From Nitrospirota bacterium (GTDB lineage: Bacteria > Nitrospirota > Nitrospiria > Nitrospirales > Nitrospiraceae): DNA of 9,462 nt. Position 1 is the stretch's first letter, and every line of letters starts with the position of its first letter. Position numbers and translations under genes: made by a program. This document shows, piece by piece, positions 1 through 6,715 of this stretch. The notes under the pieces are model-generated. The model was given only the letters and a program-made list of their open reading frames with translations, did no database searches and was not told the DNA's origin. Location of the stretch: assembly GCA_016222925.1 (NCBI GenBank), contig JACRQB010000066.1:1-9462 (forward strand), given 5' to 3'.

Positions 1-1797
1 GCGCGCCCCAAAGTTGAAGCACTCCTGCGTGAACAGGGACTTCTTGAAAACACTGAAGACCATAAGATGGCCATCGGAAAATGCTATCGCTGCAAGACGG
101 TCGTTGAGCCATATCTGTCTCCTCAGTGGTTCGTCAAGATTCAACCTCTTGCTGATCCCGCTATGAAGGCAGTTGAAGAGGGACGGATCCGGATTATCCC
201 CGAAAGCTGGGTGAACAATTATCTCGGCTGGATGCGGGATATCAAAGATTGGTGCATCTCACGGCAAATTTGGTGGGGGCATCAAATCCCTGCCTGGTAC
301 TGTTTGGCTTGCAACAGTCGTCAGATCGTCACTACAGAGGGGCGGGTCACAATCCTACAAGGCGCCGTGCCGATTATTTCAAAATTGACTCCCACTGGGT
401 GTCCGACCTGTCATGGCCAACACTTGCTCCGCGATCCAGACGTGCTCGATACCTGGTTCTCTTCTGCCCTCTGGCCGTTCACAACACTGGGGTGGCCGGA
501 TCAGACGCCTGAACTCAAGACCTATTACCCGACCGCCACATTGGTCACAGGCCTCGACATTCTGTTCTTCTGGGTGGCCCGCATGATCATGATGGGGCTC
601 AAGTTCATGGGAGACGTGCCCTTCAAAGACGTCTATATCCATGCTTTGGTCCGCGACGCAGAAGGCCAGAAGATGAGCAAGTCCAAGGGCAACGTGATCG
701 ACCCGCTGCATGTCATGGATCAATTCGGCACAGACGCCCTTCGGTTCACCCTGGCCTCGATGGCCTCGCCGGGACGCGATATCAAGCTGGCAGAAGAACG
801 AATCGAGGGCTACCGTAATTTCGCCAATAAGATTTGGAATGCCGCGCGATTCGGGTTGATGTATCTCGATGGGCCACGCACCACTCTTCCGCCGGCACAA
901 CGGACGTTGCCTGACCGGTGGATCTTGAGCCGTCTCACCCACACGATCCGCACCGTCACAGCAGAGTTGGAGTCCTACCGCTTCGATCGCGCAGCGACAG
1001 CCCTCTATCAGTTCATCTGGCATGAGTACTGCGACTGGTATCTGGAGTTGATTAAACCGGTCCTGCAAACGCCGGAACACCCGGATGGAGCCAGCACAAG
1101 GCACACGCTTGTGGAGCAAACGCCGGAACACCCGGATGGAGCCAGCACAAGGCACACGCTTGTGGAGACACTGGAAACGACCATGCGGCTGCTGCATCCC
1201 TTCATGCCGTTCATCACGGAAGAAATTTGGCAGACCATTCCTCATCAGGGAGACAGCATCGTCGTGCAGAACTATCCGGACTCGGACCAGGCATGGGCCG
1301 CGCCTGATGCGGAACACCAGTTCGCATTGTTGGAACAGACGGTGGGACTTATCCGAACCAGCCGAGTCCTGTTGAATTACTCGCCGGGGCAGCAGATTCC
1401 GTTTCATGTCGGGCACGACGACCCGAACAGACAGAACCAGCTCCATCAGTTACAACGACACCTGGCCCACCTCAGTCGCGGCACTGCCGATGTGAGCCCG
1501 CCGCAAGATTGGCCGGCGGCAAGATTACTGCGGCTGGTCACGGAAGGTCTTTCAGTGGGTATCGCTGTCGCCGATGACGTTGACCTGAAGAAAGCGATTG
1601 AGCGCCTGGCAAAGCAAATCACGGAGACCGACAAGGAATTGCAACGCATCGGCGGAAAACTGAAGAACGCTGAGTTTGTGTCCAAAGCTCCACCGGATGT
1701 GATTGCCGAGCACCAGGAGCGGGTGCGCACCCTGTCCCGCGACCGTGCCTTGCTGGACAACAGTGAACGGCAGCTCCGCACGATGCTGGGATCCTGA
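1..1797 (+). CDS. valS: Valyl-tRNA synthetase, C-terminal part (5' end outside window)
   Basis: Class I aminoacyl-tRNA synthetase that charges tRNA-Val with valine in the cytoplasm. The frame is open from base 1, so the Met codon at 67 is internal. About 598 residues are visible, and the HIGH motif and most of the editing domain lie upstream. Seen here: the C-Y-R-C knuckle and EPYLSPQWFVK, DWCISRQIWWGHQIPAWYC, a pair of C-x2-C motifs (CLAC, CPTC), DVLDTWFSSALWPF, and the KMSKS loop at bases 670-684. These are followed by the helical anticodon-binding domain (FCDWYLEL-like YCDWYLELIKP; HPFMPFITEEIWQ). The C-terminal coiled-coil tRNA-binding arm is also present (VDLKKAIERLAKQI, with FVSKAPPDVI). 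The odd feature is an exact 17-residue tandem duplication, QTPEHPDGASTRHTLVE, in the anticodon-binding domain; bacterial ValRS has one copy of this stretch. The gene ends 3 nt before nadC. The identity is very secure. Confidence 0.97.
   Translation, partial: ARPKVEALLREQGLLENTEDHKMAIGKCYRCKTVVEPYLSPQWFVKIQPLADPAMKAVEEGRIRIIPESWVNNYLGWMRDIKDWCISRQIWWGHQIPAWYCLACNSRQIVTTEGRVTILQGAVPIISKLTPTGCPTCHGQHLLRDPDVLDTWFSSALWPFTTLGWPDQTPELKTYYPTATLVTGLDILFFWVARMIMMGLKFMGDVPFKDVYIHALVRDAEGQKMSKSKGNVIDPLHVMDQFGTDALRFTLASMASPGRDIKLAEERIEGYRNFANKIWNAARFGLMYLDGPRTTLPPAQRTLPDRWILSRLTHTIRTVTAELESYRFDRAATALYQFIWHEYCDWYLELIKPVLQTPEHPDGASTRHTLVEQTPEHPDGASTRHTLVETLETTMRLLHPFMPFITEEIWQTIPHQGDSIVVQNYPDSDQAWAAPDAEHQFALLEQTVGLIRTSRVLLNYSPGQQIPFHVGHDDPNRQNQLHQLQRHLAHLSRGTADVSPPQDWPAARLLRLVTEGLSVGIAVADDVDLKKAIERLAKQITETDKELQRIGGKLKNAEFVSKAPPDVIAEHQERVRTLSRDRALLDNSERQLRTMLGS
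1066..1167 (+). repeat. Perfect 51-bp direct tandem duplication inside valS
   Basis: Two adjacent 51-bp units (1066-1116 and 1117-1167) are identical. The identity extends one further base to the left, at 1065 and 1116. Because 51 is a multiple of three, the frame is kept and the protein gains a second copy of a 17-residue segment. The second copy runs smoothly into the conserved TLETTMRLLHPFMPF helix, and the first joins correctly to the preceding ELIKPVL segment, so one copy is surplus. Zero divergence means either a very recent slippage duplication or an assembly artefact. Confidence 0.97.
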
Positions 1798-1800
1798 GAT

Positions 1801-2682
1801 ATGGGCACCCTCCCCGCTGTAGAGATCCGTCGCGCCGTGCGTCAAGGGCTCGAAGAAGATCTGGCTCAGGGAGATGCCACGACCGCATCGATCTTTTCAT
1901 CTCCGGTGCCGGCTCGTGCCGAGATCATCGCGCAACAGCCCTTGGTTGTGGCAGGCATGGCCGCAGCGGTTCAGACCTTTCTCATGGTCGACCCTTCTCT
2001 GCGATTGTCGGTTTCCAAACGAGACGGCGACCGAGCTAAGAATGGAGAGCCGCTTCTTCAGATCGAGGGTGATGGACGGTCTATCTTACAGTCTGAGCGG
2101 GTTGCCTTGAACTTTCTTCAACACCTCTCTGGGATCGCTACCTTGACGCAGCGGTTTTGCCAGGCCGTGCGCGGCTACCCCGCCAGTATTCTGGATACCA
2201 GGAAAACGCTTCCCGGCTGGCGCGCGCTTCAGAAGTGGGCCGTATCGCTCGGCGGAGGGATCAACCACCGCCGATCACTGAGTGACGGCATTCTGATCAA
2301 AGACAACCACCTGGCCCTTCTTCACCGCACTCGACGACCGGTTGAACGGGCTTGTCGATTAGCACATGCCCGTCGCTCAGGCGCGCTCCCGATTATTGTC
2401 GAGGTAGAATCCTTCTCCGAGGTCCGGCAGGCGCTCGCAGGAAAGCCTGATATTATTTTGCTGGACAACATGGCTCCGGACCTGGTCCGACGTGCCGTGG
2501 CATTAATCAAGAAGCAGGCCCTGGTAGAAGTGTCGGGCGGCATCACTCTAAAGAACGTCCGAGCCATGGCTGCGGCCGGCGCCGATCGCATCTCCATTGG
2601 AGCGCTCACCCATTCTGCCCCGGCAGCAACAGTCAGCCTTGTCATGACGCTGACTCGGCCTTCACGACGTCGGCGTTCGTAG
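1801..2682 (+). CDS. nadC: Nicotinate-nucleotide diphosphorylase (carboxylating); quinolinate phosphoribosyltransferase
   Basis: Catalyses quinolinate + PRPP to nicotinate mononucleotide, CO2 and PPi, the step that feeds de novo NAD synthesis. It has 293 residues, the usual family length. An N-terminal sandwich domain (EEDLAQGDATT near residue 19) is followed by SERVALNFLQHLSGIAT. The alpha/beta barrel then carries the substrate- and PRPP-binding motifs: DTRKTLPG at 132-139, GGGINHR at 151-157, DGILIKDNH at 162-170, VEVES near 200-204, LLDNM at 220-224, EVSGGI at 243-248 and GADRISIGALTH at 260-271. The ATG lies 3 nt after the valS stop and no strong Shine-Dalgarno is visible, so translational coupling with valS is likely. 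The C-terminal tail is arginine-rich (RPSRRRRS). No defect is seen. Confidence 0.97.
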   Translation: MGTLPAVEIRRAVRQGLEEDLAQGDATTASIFSSPVPARAEIIAQQPLVVAGMAAAVQTFLMVDPSLRLSVSKRDGDRAKNGEPLLQIEGDGRSILQSERVALNFLQHLSGIATLTQRFCQAVRGYPASILDTRKTLPGWRALQKWAVSLGGGINHRRSLSDGILIKDNHLALLHRTRRPVERACRLAHARRSGALPIIVEVESFSEVRQALAGKPDIILLDNMAPDLVRRAVALIKKQALVEVSGGITLKNVRAMAAAGADRISIGALTHSAPAATVSLVMTLTRPSRRRRS

Positions 2683-2685
2683 TTG

Positions 2686-3438
2686 ATGTCGTTGTCCTCC
2701 GCCCCACTCAGCCTTGATCGTATTCGCAGCACCCTGGCGACTGAGTCACTTGGGCATACCTTGTATCTGCACCAAGAGCTCCCCTCCACCAACACGGAGG
2801 CGGCTGCTCTGGCGCGAGCGGGTGCACCGCACGGCACTGTCGTGATTGCGGAAAGACAGTCAAGCGGCTATGGCCGACATGGGCGCGCCTGGTTCTCTCC
2901 GCCGGGGTTGAACATCTATTGCTCCATCATTGTACGTGGGATGGGTGAAAACCTATCGCTTTCACAATGGTTATCCTGGGTGCCGCTTGTCAGCGCACTT
3001 GCCGTCACCGAGGCCATTCAACAGACGACGGCGGTGTCCCTTTCGCTGAAGTGGCCGAACGACCTCCTTCTCCATGAACGCAAAGTCGGCGGGATTCTCT
3101 GCGAAAGCAGCGTTGCCACCACCAATGATCCGGTCGTGGTGATTGGAATTGGCCTCAATGTGAATATTGCGCAACTGCTCCTGGAGCTTGAACAGTGTCT
3201 TGGCGAGCTTCGATCGTCTGGATCTGTCCGTCTGCGACAGGCCTATACGGCTCGCTGTGCCACGTTGGGGCGCCACGTTCGTGTCCTGTTCACCAATGAT
3301 CATCCGATCGTCGGCATCGCAGAGGCGCTTTCTGCCGATGGCGCGCTGCAAGTGAGAACCGTGCCGCCTCACTCCCGTTCACAACCGATGCCCCTCGTCG
3401 ATGTTCGTGCAGCCGATGTCATCCATCTGAGAGAGTAG
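2686..3438 (+). CDS. birA: Biotin--[acetyl-CoA-carboxylase] ligase without HTH domain; apparent internal deletion
   Basis: Activates biotin with ATP and transfers it to the biotin carrier protein of acetyl-CoA carboxylase and related enzymes. With the ATG at 2686 it has 250 residues; a TTG directly before it (2683) is an alternative. There is no N-terminal helix-turn-helix, so it should be an enzyme only and not a repressor of biotin genes. Motifs: STN at 34-36, the biotinyl-AMP loop GYGRHGR at 61-67 (family GRGRxGR, so Tyr replaces the first Arg), KWPNDLLL at 122-129, RKVGGILCE at 132-140 with the catalytic-site Lys, and GIGLNVN at 154-160. A C-terminal SH3-like domain starts around ATLGRHVRV. 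From GIGLNVN the chain jumps straight to the helix QLLLELEQCLGEL. The linker that usually holds FPxEL and xATSL, about 30 residues, is absent. This looks like an in-frame loss near 3166-3175. The start lies 3 nt after nadC. Confidence 0.9.
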   Translation: MSLSSAPLSLDRIRSTLATESLGHTLYLHQELPSTNTEAAALARAGAPHGTVVIAERQSSGYGRHGRAWFSPPGLNIYCSIIVRGMGENLSLSQWLSWVPLVSALAVTEAIQQTTAVSLSLKWPNDLLLHERKVGGILCESSVATTNDPVVVIGIGLNVNIAQLLLELEQCLGELRSSGSVRLRQAYTARCATLGRHVRVLFTNDHPIVGIAEALSADGALQVRTVPPHSRSQPMPLVDVRAADVIHLRE

Positions 3439-3462
3439 CGAAAATGCAGTAGGCCGGGTAGA

Positions 3463-4260
3463 ATGAGTGCGATGCTCTTAGCGGTCGACATCGGGAACAC
3501 CAACGTGGTCGCAGGGATTTTCGACGGATCGACTCTGCTGACCCATTGGCGGTTGGCGACCGATCCCAAGACCACGGCCGATGAATACGGCGTCCTGTGC
3601 CTCAGCGTCATGGCCCGAGATGGGCGCCTCCCAGAGCACATCACCGGGGCGATCATCTCGAGTGTCGTTCCCGCCCTCACGGAGACGTTTGAGTCGATGG
3701 TTGAAACGTCCTTTGGCTCCACCCCGATCACCGTTTCTCCCGACATGGATACAGGTCTCACGCTGAAATACTTGAATCCAAAAGAGATCGGAAGCGACCG
3801 CATTGTGAATGCGGCGGCGGCCTATGAGAAGTTTCACCGTGATCTCATCATCGTTGATTTCGGCACCGCGACGACGTTTTGTGCCGTCAACCGAGATGGA
3901 GAGTACCTCGGAGGGGTGATCGCACCGGGTCTGACCATTTCCGCGGAGGCGCTGTTTACACGGGCTGCGAAGTTGAGCAAAGTTGAGCTCGCCCGGCCTA
4001 AGACCGTCATTGGAACCGATACCGCCAGCAGTATTCAGTCGGGGCTCATCTTCGGCTATGCCGGTCTCGTGGACACGCTTGTTCAACGGATGGAAAGGGA
4101 AATGGGGCGCACGTCATATGTGATCGCCACGGGTGGATTGGCCTCAGTCATCGCGCCGGAGGCGCGATCGATTCAACATCTGGAACCGTTTTTGACCCTT
4201 CATGGGCTTGAACTCCTCTATCGCCGTGCCCGCGGCGCGAGTCTGACGCTGTGGGTCTAG
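3463..4260 (+). CDS. coaX: Type III pantothenate kinase
   Basis: Phosphorylates pantothenate to 4'-phosphopantothenate, the first step of coenzyme A synthesis, in the cytoplasm. It is an ASKHA-fold enzyme of 265 residues; family members are about 255-260. Motifs: phosphate-binding DIGNTNV at 9-15, TADEYG near 38-43, the substrate region DTGLTLKYLNPKEIGSDRIVNA ending at about 117 (GSDR at 110-113), IVDFGTATT at 130-138 with the second ATP-binding loop, GEYLGGVIAPG, and IQSGLIFGYAGLVD. The frame extends about ten residues (ASLTLWV) beyond where the fold normally ends after LELLYRRARG. This tail abuts grpE and may have been created by a rearrangement at the coaX/grpE junction. ATG 3463 is the first Met; ATG 3472 would also give a normal N-terminus. 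It is 24 nt after birA and probably in the same operon. Confidence 0.96.
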   Translation: MSAMLLAVDIGNTNVVAGIFDGSTLLTHWRLATDPKTTADEYGVLCLSVMARDGRLPEHITGAIISSVVPALTETFESMVETSFGSTPITVSPDMDTGLTLKYLNPKEIGSDRIVNAAAAYEKFHRDLIIVDFGTATTFCAVNRDGEYLGGVIAPGLTISAEALFTRAAKLSKVELARPKTVIGTDTASSIQSGLIFGYAGLVDTLVQRMEREMGRTSYVIATGGLASVIAPEARSIQHLEPFLTLHGLELLYRRARGASLTLWV

Positions 4261-4269
4261 TCTTCTTCG

Positions 4270-4749
4270 CTGGCCAGTAAGACTGAAGAGTGTACAGCGC
4301 TCAATGACAAGTACCTCCGGCTGGCTGCGGAATTTGAAAACTATAAACGGCTGATACAACGCGACCAGCGTGAGCAGATTCGATTCGGAAATGAACAGAT
4401 TCTCAAAGAGCTGCTGCCGGTTGTCGACAACTTGGAGCGGGCGATCAAAGCAGCTCGAACAAGCGGTGGCGATTCATCGCTCGTGCAGGGTGTGGAACTG
4501 ACGCTCAAACAACTCTCCGGGACCCTGACTAAGTTCGGCGTGCAAGCGATCGAAACAGCCGGCCAGGAGTTCGACCCAAGCGCCCATCAAGCCGTTTCGT
4601 ACGGGCCATCGAGCGACGTGCCGGCCAACAGCGTATTGGACGAATTTCAAAAAGGGTATCGATTGCACGATAGAATTCTACGGGCGGCCATGGTCAGTGT
4701 GTCGTCAGGTCCAGCCAATCCAAGCGAACATGACTCAACGACGCATTGA
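4270..4749 (+). CDS. grpE: GrpE nucleotide exchange factor, 5' end missing or start undefined
   Basis: GrpE homodimers release ADP from DnaK and so drive the Hsp70 cycle. The conserved core is clear: LRLAAEFENYKR, the helix ILKELLPVVDNLERAI, GVELTLKQL, FGVQAIETAGQEFDPSAHQAV, and the beta domain ending VLDEFQKGYRLHDRILRAAMVSV. The frame is open only from 4261, because the coaX TAG (4258-4260) is in the same frame. No ATG, GTG or TTG occurs before the TTG at 4432, which would remove the whole coiled coil. The CTG at 4270 is used here only as the longest conceivable start and gives 159 residues, against about 170-200 for typical GrpE. The N-terminal part of the long dimerisation helix is short. 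I infer that the true start was lost, by deletion or assembly error. The stop lies 41 nt before dnaK. Confidence 0.85.
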   Translation: MASKTEECTALNDKYLRLAAEFENYKRLIQRDQREQIRFGNEQILKELLPVVDNLERAIKAARTSGGDSSLVQGVELTLKQLSGTLTKFGVQAIETAGQEFDPSAHQAVSYGPSSDVPANSVLDEFQKGYRLHDRILRAAMVSVSSGPANPSEHDSTTH

Positions 4750-4790
4750 CCTGATTCAGTCGTCGTGGTCGAGAAGGAAGGAGTCCAGCA

Positions 4791-5462
4791 ATGGGTAAAG
4801 TCATCGGTATTGATCTCGGAACCACCAACTCTTGTGTGGCGATTATGAGCGGCGGAGACCCCGTCGTGATCGCCAATGCCGAAGGGAGCCGCACCACTCC
4901 TTCCGTCGTTGCTATCACCGATAAAGCCGAACGGTTAGTGGGACAAATTGCCAAACGGCAAGCGATCACCAACCCCGAGAACACTATTTACTCCGTGAAG
5001 CGTTTGATGGGGCGCAAGTTCAAGAGTCGCGAGGTGCAAGAAGCCATGAAGCGGCTTCCGTACAAGGTGGTTGAGGCCGATAACGGTGATGCGCACGTGG
5101 AATTGCGTGGTAAACGCTATAGCCCACCGGAAGTCTCTGCCATGATTCTGCAGAAAATGCGGCAGACGGCTGAAGACTATCTCGGTGAAAAGGTCACTGA
5201 GGCCGTGGTGACCGTCCCCGCGTATTTTGACGACAGCCAACGCCAGGCGACTAAAGATGCCGGCCAGATTGCCGGGCTGAACGTTCTGCGTATCATCAAT
5301 GAGCCGACAGCGGCTTCCCTCGCCTATGGTCTGGACAAGAAGAAAGACGAGCGGATCGCAGTGTACGACTTGGGCGGCGGCACCTTTGACGTTTCCGTTC
5401 TTGAAATCGGTGAAGGCGTCTTCGAGGTGAAATCTTCAAGAAAGACCAGGGCATCGATTTGA
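4791..5462 (+). CDS. dnaK: DnaK (Hsp70), N-terminal fragment ending at a frameshift
   Basis: N-terminal half of the Hsp70 ATPase domain. ATG 4791 has a textbook Shine-Dalgarno (AAGGAG at 4778-4783, 7-nt spacing). Motifs: phosphate-1 loop GIDLGTTNSCVA at 6-17, SRTTPSVVA, AVVTVPAYFDDSQRQATKDAG (begins near 141), RIINEPTAASLAYGLDK, and phosphate-2 loop VYDLGGGTFDVSV at 191-203. Residues up to Ser215 (GVFEVKS) match the family. The next eight codons (SRKTRASI) are an out-of-frame reading of the bases that encode FKKDQGID in the other frame, and they end at TGA 5460-5462. The fragment of 223 residues lacks the adenosine-binding half of the ATPase domain and the substrate-binding domain, so alone it cannot be a working chaperone. 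It should be read together with the C-terminal fragment that follows. Confidence 0.95.
   Translation: MGKVIGIDLGTTNSCVAIMSGGDPVVIANAEGSRTTPSVVAITDKAERLVGQIAKRQAITNPENTIYSVKRLMGRKFKSREVQEAMKRLPYKVVEADNGDAHVELRGKRYSPPEVSAMILQKMRQTAEDYLGEKVTEAVVTVPAYFDDSQRQATKDAGQIAGLNVLRIINEPTAASLAYGLDKKKDERIAVYDLGGGTFDVSVLEIGEGVFEVKSSRKTRASI
5434..5435 (+). other. Deletion/frameshift junction splitting dnaK
   Basis: Upstream of this point DnaK is read in the frame of 4791. Downstream it continues in the frame of 5435 (TTC AAG AAA GAC, giving FKKDQGIDLRKD). Bacterial DnaK normally has about 23 residues between EVKS/A and FKKD, including NGDTHLGG(D/E)DFD and the WLVEEF-type helix. Only two bases (5433-5434) separate the AAA codon from the TTC codon, where about 72 would be expected. 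The net loss is thus about 70 nt, which is 1 modulo 3. A simple -1 ribosomal slip would restore the frame but not the missing residues, so programmed frameshifting does not explain it. Downstream, AGGA at 5462-5465 sits 8 nt before ATG 5474, close enough for reinitiation after the TGA at 5460-5462. Confidence 0.9.
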
Positions 5463-6640
5463 GGAAAGACCGGATGGCGCTCCAACGCCTGAAGGAATCG
5501 GCGGAACGGGCCAAGATCGAGCTTTCTTCATCACAAGAAACGGAGATCAATCTGCCGTTCATCACCGCCGATGCCAGCGGCCCCAAGCATATGGTCACCA
5601 AGCTCACACGGGCCAAGCTGGAGCAGTTGGTTGATGATCTCATTCAACGCACGATTGAACCCTGCCGTAAGGCCTTGTCCGATGCGGGCGTCACGGCCAA
5701 GGATATTCAGGAAATCGTGTTGGTCGGTGGTATGACCCGCATGCCCAAAGTGATTCAGGTCGTGAAAGACTTCTTTGGAAAAGAACCGCACCGTGGGGTG
5801 AATCCCGACGAAGTCGTCGCTATCGGAGCCGGCATTCAAGGGGGAGTCCTTAAGGGCGAAGTCAAAGACGTGCTGCTGCTCGATGTCACTCCATTATCGC
5901 TGGGTATTGAGACGCTGGGCGGCGTATTCACCAAGCTCATTGAGCGCAACACGACTGTTCCAACCAAAAAGAGCCAAGTGTTCTCGACGGCGGCTGATAG
6001 CCAAACGGCCGTCACTATCCGCGTGTTTCAAGGTGAACGGGATATGGCCAATGACAACAAACTGCTGGGGCAGTTCGACTTGGTCGGTATACCACCAGCG
6101 CCGCGCGGCATGCCGCAGATTGAAGTGACGTTCGACATCGATGCCAACGGCATCGTGCATGTGTCGGCAAAGGATCTGGCCACACAGAAAGAGCAATCCA
6201 TCAAAATCACGGCGTCCAGCGGGCTGAGTAAGGATGAAGTCGAGAAATTCGTTCGGGACGCGCAGTCCCATACGGAAGATGATAAGAAACGTCGCAAGCT
6301 GGCGGAAGCCAAGAACCAGGCGGATAATCTCGTTTATCAAACGGAAAAAAACATCACGGAATACGGCGACAAAGTCTCCGCTGAGGAAAAGACGAAAATC
6401 CAAGATGCTGTCGCAGCCGTCAAAAAAGCACTCGAAGGCACCGATGCCGAGGCTATCGAATCGGCGACGCAATCACTGATGACGGCTTCGCACAAGTTAG
6501 CCGAAGAGATGTATAAGAAAGCCGCCGCATCTCCTGGCCCGCAACCAGACGCCTCGTCCTCCGGCAGCACCGGTGAGACCAAGACCGACGAGAAAGTCGT
6601 GGACGCAGAATTTGAAGAAGTGGACAAAGACAAAAAATAG
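5459..6640 (+). CDS. dnaK: DnaK (Hsp70), C-terminal fragment
   Basis: The rest of Hsp70, 393 residues from the TTG at 5459 or 388 from ATG 5474; DnaK coding in this frame begins at 5435. It contains the second half of the ATPase domain: MALQRLKESAERAKIELSS, LPFITADASGPKH, the adenosine-contact region IVLVGGMTRMP, and VNPDEVVAIGAGIQGGVL. Next come the interdomain linker DVLLLDVTPLSLG (starting near fragment residue 137), the beta-sandwich peptide-binding domain (NTTVPTKKSQVFSTAAD; RGMPQIEVTFDIDANGI), the helical lid (TASSGLSKDEVEKFVRDA onward) and a low-complexity tail closing with the standard VVDAEFEEVDKDKK. This part is collinear with E. coli DnaK, with no other gap noticed. Whether it is translated depends on reinitiation or on the split being a sequencing error. 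If the split is an artefact, the true gene spans 4791-6640 with about 640 codons. Confidence 0.93.
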   Translation: MRKDRMALQRLKESAERAKIELSSSQETEINLPFITADASGPKHMVTKLTRAKLEQLVDDLIQRTIEPCRKALSDAGVTAKDIQEIVLVGGMTRMPKVIQVVKDFFGKEPHRGVNPDEVVAIGAGIQGGVLKGEVKDVLLLDVTPLSLGIETLGGVFTKLIERNTTVPTKKSQVFSTAADSQTAVTIRVFQGERDMANDNKLLGQFDLVGIPPAPRGMPQIEVTFDIDANGIVHVSAKDLATQKEQSIKITASSGLSKDEVEKFVRDAQSHTEDDKKRRKLAEAKNQADNLVYQTEKNITEYGDKVSAEEKTKIQDAVAAVKKALEGTDAEAIESATQSLMTASHKLAEEMYKKAAASPGPQPDASSSGSTGETKTDEKVVDAEFEEVDKDKK

Positions 6641-6665
6641 CCTAGAATAACGCACTCAGACAACC

Positions 6666-6692
6666 TGAGTTCCCGACACCGTCGGGAACTCA
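6666..6692 (+). terminator. Perfect 12-bp hairpin between dnaK and dnaJ
   Basis: Left arm TGAGTTCCCGAC (6666-6677), loop ACC (6678-6680), right arm GTCGGGAACTCA (6681-6692), perfectly complementary. It lies 26 nt after the dnaK stop and 23 nt before the dnaJ ATG. Only a weak T-rich run follows (CCTATTTGATATTT), so it could be a leaky intrinsic terminator or attenuator lowering dnaJ relative to dnaK, or an mRNA processing or stability element. The structure is certain on paper; its role is inferred. Confidence 0.6.
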
Positions 6693-6715
6693 CCTATTTG
6701 ATATTTCAATTCGCC

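Noticed and set aside
379..1446. Open frame of 355 codons on the minus strand within valS
   Set aside because: It lies wholly opposite a well-conserved valS frame, contains the antisense of the same duplication, and shows no recognisable domain. It is a codon-bias shadow.
3461..3482. GAGTGC near the coaX start as half of a CIRCE element
   Set aside because: The matching TTAGCACTC arm nine bases upstream is absent.
4205..4235. CTTGAAC followed by a C-rich stretch as a sigma32 promoter for grpE
   Set aside because: It lies inside conserved coaX codons and the -10 region does not resemble CCCCATNT.
5425..5462. Programmed -1 frameshift in dnaK
   Set aside because: The AAATCTTC context is not a convincing slippery heptamer, and slipping would still leave about 23 conserved residues missing.
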